DNA from: Hydractinia symbiolongicarpus
Taxonomy: Eukaryota > Cnidaria > Hydrozoa > Anthoathecata > Hydractiniidae
Length of the DNA stretch: 64,000 nucleotides
Direction: 5' to 3'
Assembly (NCBI RefSeq): GCF_029227915.1
Contig: NC_079888.1
Span: 9,779,001 to 9,843,000 of the forward strand
A program made the position numbers and the translations under genes. Of the stretch, positions 1-12,190 are shown in pieces. Under the pieces are notes generated by a model, which was given only the letters and a program-made list of their open reading frames with translations, did not search any database and was not told where the DNA came from. Every line of letters starts with the position of its first letter. Position 1 is the stretch's first letter.

Positions 1-310
1 ATAGCTCTCGTACTCTGTGTGGGAGACCGGGGTTCGATTCCTCTTGACGGCGATTCAACATGGGCGAGTGAATGTTACCATAGCCCCGGGTTAACCAAGG
101 CCATGTGAGGAGGGAAATTGGGGAGATGGATCCATGTGTGGGCCGTTGGATGTTGCCGGGAGTTGTCTAGTTGAGCGCGGGCCCTAATTAGGTCTGCGTA
201 GCTCAAAATGAGCATTAAATACTCTAGGACTCTCCATCTAAGCCATGGCCCCTCCTGGAAATAATAGACAGGGTATATCCCTCGATATTAGTGAGGCTAG
301 CCATGTAAAA
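1..310 (+). mobile_element. tRNA-derived SINE, 5' end cut by window edge
   Basis: A pol III B-box-like motif (GGTTCGATTCC) lies at 31-41. It is followed by a GC-richer body unlike the AT-rich surroundings, and the element fades into AT-rich DNA near 310. The A box would lie outside the window. The body contains GTTGTCTAGTTG (about 166-177), a string also present in the SINE at 21845-22185, which suggests a shared SINE body. The right boundary is approximate. Confidence 0.55.
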
Positions 311-1655
311 TATGCACATCATCTATCTTTGTGTTTTCATTGTCTTCAAGATTCTCATTTTTAATCTCATTTCATCATGTTCCATTCCATTAATTAATTC
401 ATTCGCGATAGCTTTTTAAAATTCTTTATCACTCGATGGATCTTAAAAAAGAGGTTTTATAGGACTATTTTTTTCTAATGTAACGTAAGAACAAGCAATT
501 TCTTTACAGTTCTAAACTTACCTAACGAGATTGGATAACATTTAACCTCCGCCATCTGGTAAAGAAAAACATTTAGTTGGTAAAAAACATTCAATCAGTG
601 AATGGAAACCAGACCAAAGACTAACAATAACAGATAATAGCCATGGTTAATCAGCCATATATCTTCTTCTTGTCCTTTCCAATCTGTTTACCTCCCACGC
701 CAAAATGAAGACGAATCGATCCCGAAACGTTTTTAAATGAAATGAATTAAAATTAAAAAAAACACGAGTTATCAATTTTATATAAATTGCAAATTTCACA
801 TTATTCTACTAAATAGAAAAACCACGTCACGGTCATTTACGGCAGGAAAAAAAGTGTGCGCATGCGCCATTATTTGTTATCAAATTTTCTGCCGCAAGCG
901 ATTCATAATGGCCACCATCGCACGTGCTTCTAATTTCCCTTAAAAACAAATGTTTTTTGAGCCTCTGCGGTAGAGATCATCCCCTAAAAAGATTTTATTT
1001 AGTAGAGCAGGCCTTGGACTATACAAAAACTCTAGATTCGACTACCCGAACACTTTTTTTGTTTTGTTGGGAGGAGACAGAAAGAATAGCAATGTTTTGA
1101 TTATAAAATTTTATAAGTTGGTGGAAAATGAAGATATTTGCCTTCCAACGCAAAGTCATACTTTAAGACATGTTTTTCCTGAAAGCTGATATCCTGTTTT
1201 ATCAAATAAAACCAGTGGTTTGTGGCTGCCACTTTTTTTCTGAAAAAAAATTGGTCCTCGGAAATGACCTTTCACAAGACTTCATAAATCGGTAAATATC
1301 ATTATTTTAAATGAGAATTGTGCACTCAATAAGATAAATATAAGCAATAAACCAGTGTTAGATGTGAAAAATGTTGCTTGTGGCTACCCCCTAACTTTTC
1401 ACAGTCAGGGTAAACACTTAATTAGGCGACGTTAGGCTAATTAGGGCATACCACCTATTTACGCGACTCATTGTACCTTGTTAGACCATACGTACGTGCG
1501 CAAAATTTTATGTTAATGTGTTGCTTTGTTCGGTATTTTTCCAGCTTGCCCCATGTTCAGCATTTCTCCAGTGCATGTACGACATGATAAAAAAAATACG
1601 ACCTACCAATCGACTCCTGTAACTAATGTTTTCCTGAAAAAAATATATAGCTACC
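311..1655. other. no gene seen
   Basis: AT-rich DNA (A and T runs, no ORF over 60 codons, no convincing splice-bounded exon). I see nothing that can be named before the inverted repeat at 1656. Confidence 0.5.
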
Positions 1656-3740
1656 GAAGATGCTTTATCCAAAATGCCATTCCGTGGTTTTGAATTTAAA
1701 TTATTATTAGAATTACGTCATTCAAATATGACGTTTTGTTGCGTAATACACCGAAATGCATTGGGTGCGCATTTAGCAGGAGTTCGCGGAAAAAGCCTGC
1801 TGGAGGCACACGCACGTGTTTTTGAGATTTTGTATACCGTTGAAGTTTTCAACTAAAATAAAACCTTTCGAACTTTAATCATCGTTCAATGATGGAAATA
1901 AATAAAACGAATAATGAAAATCTAGATGATAACTTGTCAAAGTTTTTTTTTATTATTCTTGGATATTATAAAGAAAAAATAAAAGCTAGAAATAAATCAA
2001 AATCGAAATTTTTTTTCCACCGGATACTTTGTAGATTGTAAAGAAAAACAGAAATATATATTCGAATCCATGGAAGATGTCGATGTAGCAGTTAGAAATC
2101 TCGAGATAAAATCATTATCCCATTTCTCTGTTTATCAAAAAGATAAATCATTCGGAGTTGCTGGTGAGTTTTAAGTTATAATAAAAAAAATTGATCTTTT
2201 GACCAAGAGAAACAAAAAGCAGTAGTCTTCTTTAAAAAAGAAAATCTTTGTGTGTGTTACTAACTTAATTTTTTAGATATTAATTTAAAAAATCACAAGA
2301 TTCTCTTCGAAGATATCAAGAACAAGGAGTCACCCCAACAAATCCTTTGGTCCGGAACTCCTTTTGTGATTGTTGGAAAAAAGTCGCTAGATTGCACGCA
2401 CGGCGTAGATCATGGCATATTGAAAAAGAAGAAAATACAGGATGAAAAAATCAAAGGAAAAGTATGTTTTACCTTTGCTTTGAAATCTGAAAAGGAAAAA
2501 GAAAGGAAAAATAATAACCTTTTTCTTATCTATAGGATTCTCAAACACATCGCAAGGTATACAGTAAGGCTCGGTTTATGGTTCAAAATTCGAAAAAACT
2601 TGGTTGTCCAGCAAAAATCATAATTCGTGACATCGCCTTTTTCCCAGATTTCAAAGTAAGCGCATTTATTTTTCCATTACTCGTTTTGCCGTTTTAGTCT
2701 GACCATTTTCTGCTCATCTATCTAACTACCACAGGACGAATACACTCCTGAAGATGACGAAGTTATGATAACACATGTGTCTGAGTGTGACACTCCTTTG
2801 CCGAAAAGAAGGAAGTTACTTTTCTCTAAAGAAGAAAGAAGCGCCATTGTTAACAAACAAATGTTAACTGACGAGTCAATAAACATCGCACAGAGTCTTT
2901 TGGTGTCACAATTCCCAACCATAGGCGGATTTCAAGACACGGTTGTTGGGAAGACGTTTTGACATCGTGAAATACGAAGAAAATTACATCCAGTTGCTTC
3001 ATGCTGGTTCTTTGCACTGGATATGCGTGGCAAATGTCAACAACAACAAAATTGACAACAGGTATTGCCAAATTTTTGATAGCTTGACAAGTGAAAACGT
3101 TTCCGTAGATGTTGCAAATCAAATTGCCGCCTTTTCTTACTGCCAATCAGAAGAACTTGTCATCAATGTTATGCCTGTTCAGCAACAGAAAAATGGAGTT
3201 GACTGCGGCCTGTTTTCGATTGCTTTTGCTACATCATTAGCATTCGGTGAAAACGCACGCGATAAGATATATGGCAATGATTCTCTTCGTCCACACCTTC
3301 TGTCATGTCTAGATGCTGGTCAAATGACTCCCTTTCCAAGTAAGCTACGCGCAAGAAAGAGAACTTTAAGGCCGAAAAAACAAATTTGGTAGAAATATAT
3401 TGCGATTGCCGTATGCCATACAATACGGACGATGAAATGGTGGAATGTTCAAAGTGCATGGAGTGGTTTCACGATAAATGTGCAAACATTGCGAATGTCC
3501 AAGCTTTGTCACGAAGGAAATGGTTTTGTAAAAAATGTAAATAAATTTTTTCCAAAAAAACACATCATCATTCAACATTTCTTTCCTGCTTTACCCAAAT
3601 ATCTACTTCCGCAATAAAATCTGGGTAAATCGGGGATCTGGGTAATAAGTGCGGCTAAAGGAAGCCATATTTAATGCCGAAGTATTTTGAATAAGAGTTA
3701 ATTTTAAACCACGGAATGGCATTTTGGATAAAGCATCTTC
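1656..3740 (+). mobile_element. DNA transposon with 35-bp inverted repeats carrying a Ulp1/PHD gene
   Basis: The 35 bases at 1656-1690 are the exact reverse complement of 3706-3740 (core TGCTTTATCCAAAATGCCAT). They bracket a broken multi-exon gene with a Ulp1-type protease and a PHD finger. A perfect inverted pair around a protease gene, rather than a transposase, suggests a DNA transposon or a captured gene cassette. The repeats may be subterminal, because I could not find a clean target-site duplication directly outside them. Superfamily not determined. Confidence 0.6.
2070..3544 (+). pseudogene. Ulp1-like cysteine protease plus PHD finger, frameshifted
   Basis: Exon-like blocks read 2070-2161 (donor GTGAGT), about 2277-2462 (donor GTATGT), about 2537-2655 (donor GTAAGC) and 2734-3544. 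The last block encodes a Ulp1/C48 peptidase core with the expected order: His-Trp (LHWICVA, near 3015), Asp (QIFDSL) and DCG with the catalytic Cys (GVDCGLF, near 3203). It then encodes a PHD zinc finger (IYCDCR ... CSKCMEWFHDKC ... WFCKKCK) ending in TAA at 3542. Two frame breaks are seen: one near 2957-2961, where the reading switches at a T run, and one near 3375-3390, where the Ulp1 frame hits TAG while the PHD frame stays open across an A6 run. Both lie at homopolymers, so sequencing error is possible, but decay of a transposon gene is the simpler reading. Ulp1 proteases process SUMO-like proteins and PHD fingers read histone tails; the role inside a transposon is unknown. Confidence 0.65.
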
Positions 3741-3744
3741 CCGT

Positions 3745-5640
3745 TTTCTAGCCATATTGTTCTGAAGATTTTTCAAGATTGCTTCAAAAAAGGCAAGTAA
3801 TATTTAATACATGTTCATTTTTAAAAAGATCAGTTTGTTGTCTAGTGGGCTACTTAATACACTCAGAATGTTGAGAATCAGATTTTGCCAAGATAAGAAC
3901 ATAAAACGTTCTCAGCCTGAATTCCTTTAATATATATATAAAAATAGTGTGGGCTCTTATCTGGAAAAAACGTTCCTTTGTAAACAAATAACAACACAGC
4001 TATTTTTTTAAGCTTCTATTCCCAAGCCACCAAGAAAGAATAAAAATGCATGTTCGATTTTATTTTTTTGGAATTTAAGATCGTTCGATTTTAAACTTTT
4101 GTGCTTTCACAAAACAAATTCGAATCATTGTTTATATGAATTGAAACGAAAAGATGGTTTTAGGTGAGCTACTTTTATATTTTTTGTGTGCCAGGAAATG
4201 TTTTTATTTCTTTACGTTTTTATATTACCATTTTATTAATGGCTTCCCAAACCAGTTAGTACTGCTCCATACAAAGCCCTGTTTTGATAAGCCATAAACC
4301 AATCAAATCATCAGATTTCTTCATACTAACCGGTTTTTTGTAAGATGCATTACAAACTGTACATTGTGGAAATTTTACAATAACCTTTTTTGTGTGACTT
4401 ACAATTTTTTTAATGTCTGATATACTATTCTTCCTTATATACTTCTTCTTCATTTATATAAAATACAACCTGGAACACCTGTTCAAAAATATGCGATAAG
4501 TTGTGGAATTAGGCTAGACTTGTGATATATACTTTAGTTCCCTTTTGACAAGCTCATCAAAGTAACAAAGAACTCTGGCCTTCAATTGTTTTCGTTCTAG
4601 GATTCCAGCCTAAATATGGTACTGATAACAATGGGGGTGAGTGTTACTGAAAGTAATGGTGGAAAGATGTCTATTAATATAAATGCAGTATATTTCTTAT
4701 TTTTGGTGGACTTTAGTCAAAAAAATGCAATATTATATAATGATTGTTTTTACTTTGAAATAAGCCAACATGTTTTTTTAGGAGGTAACCTGGTGGCCAT
4801 GTACTGCAAAATTCATCTATAGAGTGTCTACACATGCAATAATTTCGGATTGGATGAAGTTTTTACACCAAATTTTAAGACAATGTTGCCAATAAAATTT
4901 TTTTTCCAAAATTAAAACTTTTTCTAAAAATAGAATTCTCGGACTGGGGTAATGACCAAAACAGTAAAACATGAGTGTCAAATTTTTTCAAAAAATATTA
5001 ATCCAGTAAAACCTAAAAAACATGTTTTTTCAAGCTATAAAATCAGAAATTAAAAAAACTCAAAACTCATCACACTCATTGCATACTTTTCATAAAGACA
5101 CAACAAAATACAAAATTTGGTAGATTAGAGAATTATAACCCGCAGAATGTTTTTACCCCCGGATTTGCGTAAACTTTAGAAATGCAATAGAAACTATAAA
5201 ATGCTGTATTTTAATTAAAAATCAAGCAAATCTGTTCTTTAAGAACTATATCAAGGATGCACAATATTATCAAGACTTTAAATATCCAAAACAGTTTAAA
5301 ATTAAGATGTTTTAAGGCATATGATAATGACCAGTAATCCCGAGAAAATTAGCAAAACAAAAAACAAGAAAGAAATTACAAAAACACAAAAAAATGTAAC
5401 ATTTATATACATGTAACATTACTGTATTACTGTACTACCATATCAACTCTTCTGCTGTGTTATATGATTTTAAAATGGGGATGGTAGTGTCATCAACAAA
5501 TACAATTTGGACTTAGCATTGTTCAACTTTCTGTAGTAGAGGTTTTGGTGTCGGTGTTTGCTCAGTTGCCAGTGTGCATTCCACTGTCATTTTCCGCCCC
5601 GTTGTTGGTTTTGTCCCTGTTGTCAGTTTACGCTTGGATT
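3745..5640. other. no gene seen
   Basis: AT-rich sequence with short random ORFs only (for example 4256-4453 minus, 4616-4822 plus). None has recognisable domains or paired splice sites. Probably intergenic or unrecognised old transposon sequence. Confidence 0.5.
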
Positions 5641-5652
5641 TCATTTTGACTG

Positions 5653-7290
5653 TCATATCCTCGGTTCATCTGAAAGCCCAAAGCGGCTGGCATTATAGCT
5701 ACTTGCTAGTTTGTTTGAAAGCTTGTCCCTTTTCATTTTCTTCTGGCTCCTGTTGATGCGCCTTTGTCGTCTCACGTTTTCAAGAATTTTCTTTGCTGCA
5801 AACTTAATTCTAACACTGTTCTCTTTTCTCAATGCCACAAAGGTGTCCCTTGATGGTAGTGAAGAGGTTACAGATTCTAAAATAGCAGCCCTAGATCCAG
5901 CACCTGAATTAAAATGTGCAACCGTGCTGGAAACTGCCAAAGAAATTTTTACTTTCCCACAAATTTTTATTTTGGGCATTTGTTACTTAAGTACTCTGTT
6001 CAAACTCTCATTTTGATTTTGAGTAAACTCTTTATTACACCTTGCAAGGAGATCAACAGTAGTTAGGTTATCAAAAATAGGTTTGAGCTCTGAAAGAATC
6101 ATGGAGGGCGATCTTCCTTTTTCTGTGTACTGTTGTGTATTTACATGGTACTTGCACTAGGAATTTTTTGGACAAAACTGATGTTGCTCATTCAGCAGCT
6201 TTAAATTGTCTCTTATTTTGTGGTAATAAATAGCCCATATTGCATTTTTCATTCCTTCCACGTCACCAACATTATTTTTGATTGCCTCACCATAATAATT
6301 TTGGATCTGGTCAATAACAACATCCGTCAATCTACCAGCGCCACCAACTGATTTACCATCTTGTAGCTTCATACTGCTTTTTTTTGTTTAAACTTTCTTA
6401 AAGCTGTCCCCATTCTTTTCTGAATATGGCCCACACATTCTTCTTTCACTACCGTGTAACTTTGGCCATATATCCTTAAACAATCATCTCTCACTTTGTC
6501 AAAAGTTCCAGTGTCTCCGTCACCAATGAGAGTAGTGTACTTCAATGACCGTGAGTCAATCGATCGTAAAAACATTTCACGAGCACCACTAGCTTCCATT
6601 TCACCTGATGATCCAATGTGATTTATATGGCATATCATGTTTTGTATGTTTCAGATTCTTTATCATCTTTAGCATATTTTTGACATGTATGGCAAAAAAG
6701 ACTTTTGATGATGTAGTCTAATACCTCACCTATTTCAATTAAAATGATAAATATGACACCATGTTTGGAGCAATGTCCACGGTGCTGCCATGTTCCATCA
6801 ATGGTAACAGCAACACTGGCAATTTCTTTCTCGTTTGCAGCTTTCTCAACATTCTCTGGCTCTGTAGCTTTTGTCAAATTAATCAAACATTTTGCTGCGT
6901 CGCACATTAACCCCTCGGCTTGAGCAACAGATTTTTCATTCAGGTTCTTCATAATCTTTTGGTAAGGATGCTCTCCAATGGGAGCTGGCAAACCCATGTT
7001 AGCTAAAAAGTTTTTGAGTCCTAAGTGACCAATAGGTTGGGATGCAAATACTGATTTTTATATTTACGTCAAAAGGACAGCTTTTTGAGTTATCTTTGAT
7101 GATCGGTTACTCGTATAGAACAAAGGCTGCTGGAAATTACAATAATTACACCTCAAATATAACTTTTCAGCAAGTCCTTTTTTGGCACCTTTTTCTTCAA
7201 AGAGTTCCACTTTACCTTTCTTACAACTGGAACATTTAACAGTCGCTAAACTATCATTGAGAACGGAGGTGTCAATAATCTTGTATTTTA
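5653..7290 (-). pseudogene. Mutator-like (MULE) transposase, decayed
   Basis: Read on the minus strand, fragments in order give a metazoan Mutator-like transposase. About 7290-7060 has a C..C/C..C zinc-binding N-terminus with a KGLAEKL and FYTS motif. 6997-6635 has the first catalytic Asp in VTIDGTWQHRGH. 6638-6369 has NHIGSSGEMEASGA, then GDGDTGTF, then VKEECVGHIQKRMG. 6372-6157 has GKSVGGAGRLTD and a QHQFCPK motif. The tail runs to 5653 (LARCNKEFTQNQNES, then a basic C-terminus). Lesions: in-frame stops near 7060, a one-base shift at the 6635/6638 junction, another at an A run near 6370, and stops near 6155 and 5980. The overlapping start/stop pairs are products of frameshifts, not of an operon. 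MULE transposases cut and paste elements that make 9-11 bp target duplications. No terminal repeats were found here. Confidence 0.8.
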
Positions 7291-7299
7291 CGAGATTTT

Positions 7300-7915
7300 A
7301 CGAGAACTGAAAAGACCAAGTCTAAGGGATCTTGACCTTGTCATGAAGCTTTCTTTCCCGATCTTATGAAAGAGGGTATTGTGTAGTTTTTCTTTACTTC
7401 TATTAGGAAGAGAACGGTAGGTCTTAGAGGTGATAACATGCGTCACAGTATTGACAGGAAAAACGGCATGGGCGTTGGTGTCGGTATAAAGGTTAGCGAA
7501 GGTTGCGGTGTTGTTTCTCGTGGAAATAATCTTTATGATGATGGTAATAAAGCAACTGGTTCTTGGTCAGAGATCACTAAAGGATTGTTGGTTACAAGGA
7601 GTTCAGAATAAACAGGTGCAGTGGGGTTATTGACGTTATAAGACGTGGGGGTTGTATGATGTCGGCCATTTTGTTTTTCACTGTGAAGATTAGCCCAACA
7701 GGGAATAAACACGGGTATTTGATACATATATTTGGGGGAAAAGTCCCTAGCAACAGGATATACACTGCCGTTGCTAAAGGAAAAAAATTGTTAGTGACCT
7801 GAAGTTAAGCTTGAAGAAAAGAACCTTCTGTTTATTTTACCGTTAAGAAATCTTCAGAGAGTGTTTTTAATAGGCGTACGCGTAGTTTGGATAACAAAAA
7901 CTGAAAATTTTTATG
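7300..7915. other. no gene seen
   Basis: Gene-free stretch between the MULE relic and a reverse-transcriptase relic. A 64-codon minus ORF (7533-7727) has no recognisable domain and is not counted. Confidence 0.45.
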
Positions 7916-7924
7916 CACTGTATT

Positions 7925-9424
7925 TTTTTGCAGTACATGGCCACCTATAAATTTACAAAAGAGGAAATAAAATCAGCTGCGAAACCAATTAAGAACAACA
8001 AAAGCCCTGGCAAAGATGACATTAATGGAGAGCTAATCAAAAACTCACCAGACATAATATACGAGATCATAGCAAATATCTTCAAAAAAATTGCAGAAAC
8101 AGACAAACACGAAATAGACCATGGTTAAATCCGAGCACTACAAAAACTGGGAAAACCAAAGGAACCACCTTCTAACTTGAGACCAATCATAGCTACTACT
8201 ATCCATTCTTGAAAAATTCTAGCACTGTGTTTAATGAAGCGCATTGGGTTAAGACTAGACGTCAAAATTCCAATCAACCAAACTGCATACAGAAAAATTC
8301 GATCAAGAACTGAACACGTATTTACCACCAACTGATAATTGATAGAACAATAACATCAAAACACGAAACTGTACACCTTATTCCTCTCGATATGAGCAAG
8401 GCATTTGACAGCATCAACCGTCAAATGTTAAAAAACGACTTTAACACCATTATCAATAAAGACGAATTACATCTAGTTCAGATTCTCTTAAATGTGAAAT
8501 TAGCACCAAAATGTGGTCAATACATGGGCGAATATTTTTCAACCGATACTGGCGCACCACAAAGTGATTGTGCTACTTTATCTAGCAAAATCGCTCGAAT
8601 CAGACAACAATAATTATACACCACCAATACAACACCATACATATGAAAATAGTCAAAACACTACAAATACAATCGCCGATCACCAAACAGAACACAACTA
8701 CTCACAAATCAAATCAATACAAATAACGTCAAACTACAGCAATAAACAAGAATTCAAAAGTGAACTACCAGACTTATTAAGATTAAGAGGGTTACAAATA
8801 AATGAAGACAAAACAGAGGAATATAAAATCAGTAAGAAGAACTGTGGCGACAAATGGGAAAAAATGCAAATTACTAGGGTCACTATTGGATACGAAAAAC
8901 GACAACAATAGGAAAAAACAGCTTGCCATAACATCCGCCAGAAAATTAAAACACATCTTTAATAGTAAAAAAATAACTATCATGAAAAAAATATCTGCCT
9001 TGCAATCATACGTTGAACCTATCTTCCTCTGTAACTCAGAAATATGGACAATAACATCAACAATCAATGAAGAAATAGACATGTTTCACAGAAAATTAAT
9101 TAAAGAATTTGTGCTAAACATAAAATGGCCAAATACCATAAGCAACGAAGATCTAAAGCACACATTACAGAATGGTCTAATAACATAGCCAAGAGAATAT
9201 TAAAGTGGTTCGGAAAAGTGTCTAGAATGCGAAAAAATACACCACTACAACAAGCAATGACATACGCGGTGCAACCTTACGGGAAACCAAAAGGAAGACC
9301 GAAAACAACATGGTTAAAAATGATGGATCAGCAACTGAAAGACACGCTGAACATTAACATCGCAGAAGCACTTGAAATTGCAAAAAGCAAAGAGATATGG
9401 GAACAACATAGACAAAATAGATAA
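7925..9424 (+). mobile_element. non-LTR retrotransposon reverse transcriptase relic A
   Basis: Successive frames give the middle and end of a LINE reverse transcriptase. 7940-8128 has KPIKNNKSPGKDDINGELIK (RT fingers). 8392-8600 has MSKAFDSINRQML and GAPQSD (RT palm motifs). 8513-8911 and 8802-9188 give the thumb and connection region (LRLRGLQINEDKTEEYKI, CNSEIWTITS). 9125-9424 has the C-terminal KGRPKTTWLKMM motif. At least four frame changes separate these parts, and the expected YADD catalytic motif is not recognisable where it should be (about 8715-8730). No endonuclease domain is visible upstream, so the copy is 5' truncated and dead. Confidence 0.75.
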
Positions 9425-9959
9425 TAGACCTATCTCAAATTGTAAATATATGCACGGCAATGTAAACTCGTTTACGAATAAACCGTTAATAAAAAAAACA
9501 AAAAAAATAAACAGACTGGAATATTTGTATTTTTCTATTTCTAATGTCTATGATGACGTCGTAGGTCATTTTTGTCACATGTTAATCCAATTTGTCTTGA
9601 TTGAGTAGTTACTGACATAAATGCGCATAGATATACAAGGTTTTATTCCAAGACAGCTACTAGCACCAAGGTTCTCAAATATCGATTTTTCAAAAAAATT
9701 ATTTCTTAAACATTTGAATTCTGATCGATTTAGAAAAATCCTTTGTCTTCATAACACTTGTAAATGTTCCTAATAATATCTCACATTCTTATATTAGTTT
9801 TTAAATGACTAGTACTGTAAATAGTTTTAAAAAAAATATAAAAGAAGATTTTCAAAAAAGACATATTTTCATTGACCCTTGTCTCATTATGATGTCAACA
9901 CTTGCTGTGGTGAGATATCAACCCAAATATTTTGTCACTAATTAAGTCGCAACATATTG

Positions 9960-10450
9960 ATGCTTTAGAATTGATTGTTTAGCATTGACAATAACCTTTT
10001 TATGCCTGCTCGTTAGAAAAGAATGAATTCATTTACCAACACTGCCATCAATACCTAATTTAATACGTTTTGTTGCAGCAATTTGAAAATCAGTGTTATC
10101 AAATGCTTTAACAAGTTTAGGTATATCATCGTCAATGTTACATCGTCTTCTAGCGACTCTATCATAGTGTTTAAGAAGTTCATTTAGGTGTCATTTGCCT
10201 TGTCTGAAACCATGTTATGTTGGATTAAGCAATTTTTGTTTCTCCAGATGTAAAGTGTCATAATATTTAAAGAAAGATTAAAAATTTGATAACATGACAA
10301 GACTTTGCAACTGGTTTATAGTTTGATGTTTGTGCATAACTTCTCTCTTTAGGAACAATTTATATTTCTTATGTCTTCTTCTACTATTTCCTTTTCAAAA
10401 GTAGGATGCACAGTTTTTATAAGAATGGATGGGAAACTTTCCAGATCAAC
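9960..10450 (-). mobile_element. non-LTR reverse transcriptase relic B
   Basis: On the minus strand a jockey/CR1-type RT core can be followed through frame breaks: SNYKPVAKSCHVIK (about 10340-10300), LNPT-HGFRQGK (about 10240-10205), LLKHYDRVARR (about 10185-10150), LVKAFDNTDFQIAATK (about 10115-10070) and LGIDGSVGK-IHSFLTSRHKK (about 10060-10000). Stops interrupt it, for example between GSVGK and IHSF. It faces opposite to relics A and C, so it is an independent insertion. Confidence 0.6.
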
Positions 10451-10959
10451 TTCTACATTTGTTGATAGTTCATAGCATCCGCAAAGTCGTTTTTGTTAAA
10501 AAAGATATTGTTCACTTTATTGGTACTTCTATGGAACATTGTTTCAGCATTGTCGAGGTATTATCCGTGCATTAAATACAGGAACTGGAATGTACCAAAA
10601 ACAATTCAGCTGCTTATACAAATGAAGTCACTAAATATTCAGACTCATTCCGTAAGGGCCAATAGGGCATTTTATTTAGGTGCTTTTTTGTATAGTTTAA
10701 AATTTAGAGTTATTTTTTCAGCTTGATTTACTTTTTTTCATTGTTTTGCTTTGATGACCTACTGCTTTTATAAGTTTTTTTTAAAATATTAGTATTATAC
10801 AGTTTGTTCGAATGAAATTTAATTGAATGTTTCAGCATAAGTTTGAAGGTAACGACTATTTTTACGACAAGCTTATGTCGTCCGCTTCATGCGAGCATGG
10901 TCACACAATATTTTAACAAAATCATTGTGGTATAAAATAAATTAAAAAGTTATAATAAA

Positions 10960-11696
10960 ATTAATGACTCGAATCTTGAAATAAACATTGGCGATAGAGT
11001 CATACAATCAGAAAGGTCCGTAAAAGTTTTAGGAGTAACAATTGATGATAAATTAAATTTCAACTTGCACATTAGTAATCTTTGTCGAAAAGCCTCAGCC
11101 CCCAGGTGAATGCATTATTTAGATTTAAAAAGGTACTGTCTTTGCAAATAAGATCTTTTTAGCGCAAGTCTTCGTGTATGCAAATTTTAATCATTGTCCC
11201 TTAGTTTGGCATTTCTCTTCTTCGAAATCTCTTTTGAAAATTGAAAAACTCCACAACAGGGCTTTGAGTTTTATTAATGATGACCCAAGACCAGTTGATT
11301 GCCTTCCAAATAAACATTATATGGAATTACTAAGGCACAGACATTTATGCATAGAAATATTTAAAATTCTGAGAAACATCAGTCCTTCTTTCATGAAAGA
11401 TATTTTCCTTTTTGAGGAAACTGATAGGCCAGTAAGAAGTCAAAACATGAACAACCTAAAAACCATCAGTGTAAAAACAAGCACCTTTGGTCTAAAGAGT
11501 TTGTGATGTTTAGCCCCAAAAGTTTGGAATAAACTTCCTTTTCATACGAAGAGTTGTGAAGATCCAGTTAAATTTAAGCAAATAATTGGTCGGTTTTGAT
11601 TGGTTTTTTGCAGAATTTTATTTTTTAAAAAACCATTGTATATAATAACCGACGGTAAATAAATTAGATCAATCAATCAATCAATCAATCAATCTA
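10960..11696 (+). mobile_element. non-LTR retrotransposon 3' end (relic C) with (AATC)n tail
   Basis: The RT C-terminal region starts near 10965 (RSVKVLGVTIDDKLNFNLHI), passes a frame break near 11105, and continues in the 11174-11506 frame (NHCPLVWHFSSSKSLLKIEKLHNRAL, then LPNKHYMELLRHRHL). After a stop it reads LAPKVWNKLPF, a standard end motif of CR1/jockey-like elements. A simple (AATC)n run at 11667-11694 sits where a LINE 3' tail should be. The element is 5' truncated, as is usual for target-primed insertion. Confidence 0.75.
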
Positions 11697-11840
11697 ACCG
11701 ACTTATTAAGGAATGGTCGATATTGCTCAATGAGCAAACTCTCCTTTAGCGTGACTTTGCGTTAGAATATTAAAATTGTCAAAAGATGGTGGAGAGCATT
11801 AAGAAGAGTCCAAAATATGTTGTAATACAGCAGAAGGTTG

Positions 11841-12190
11841 CTAAACCTTAACTTTCTTACCAGTCAGTGGCGAAACTCCCATGTGTTCATTGCAAGTGAC
11901 ATTACAGTCACTACACGTAAGCTTATAAACAAGTCCGGAGCATAGAAGTTTCGGTATACGATCTTTAAATGAAAAATAATTACTCAGGCGTATATTAGAG
12001 GTAAATACTACTTTGATTCTACAATGAGGTAATAACGAACTAAATAGTTTAGATAATATGGTCCGCATTTGTAATGGCACAGGCCCTAAAAATGGTAGCA
12101 AAATACACATCTCTTTTTTAGGAGCTGTGATAACCCTTTTCTTACGTTGAAACATGTTGTTAAGAAAGTTACATATGCAGAGTTAAACAA
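11841..12190 (-). mobile_element. Penelope-like element C-terminal fragment with broken GIY-YIG domain
   Basis: The minus-strand ORF 12155-11841 reads LPFLGPVPLQMRTILSKLF, KIVF-type strands, KDRIPKLLCSGLVYKLTCSDCN and EHMGVSPLTGK. This matches the linker and GIY-YIG nuclease region at the C-terminus of Penelope-like retroelements as I know them. The segment between the C..C pair and EH, which should hold the second half of GIY-YIG and its catalytic Arg, is missing, so the nuclease cannot work. No RT core is visible upstream. Assignment rests on motif memory. Confidence 0.5.

Noticed and set aside
1674-1856. 60-codon ORF starting MPFRGFEF
   Set aside because: It starts inside the 35-bp inverted repeat of the Ulp1/PHD element and has no domain or homologous partner.
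7533-7727. 64-codon minus ORF ending LVISDQEPVALLPSS
   Set aside because: Composition is not clearly protein-like, and it has no splice sites or domain.
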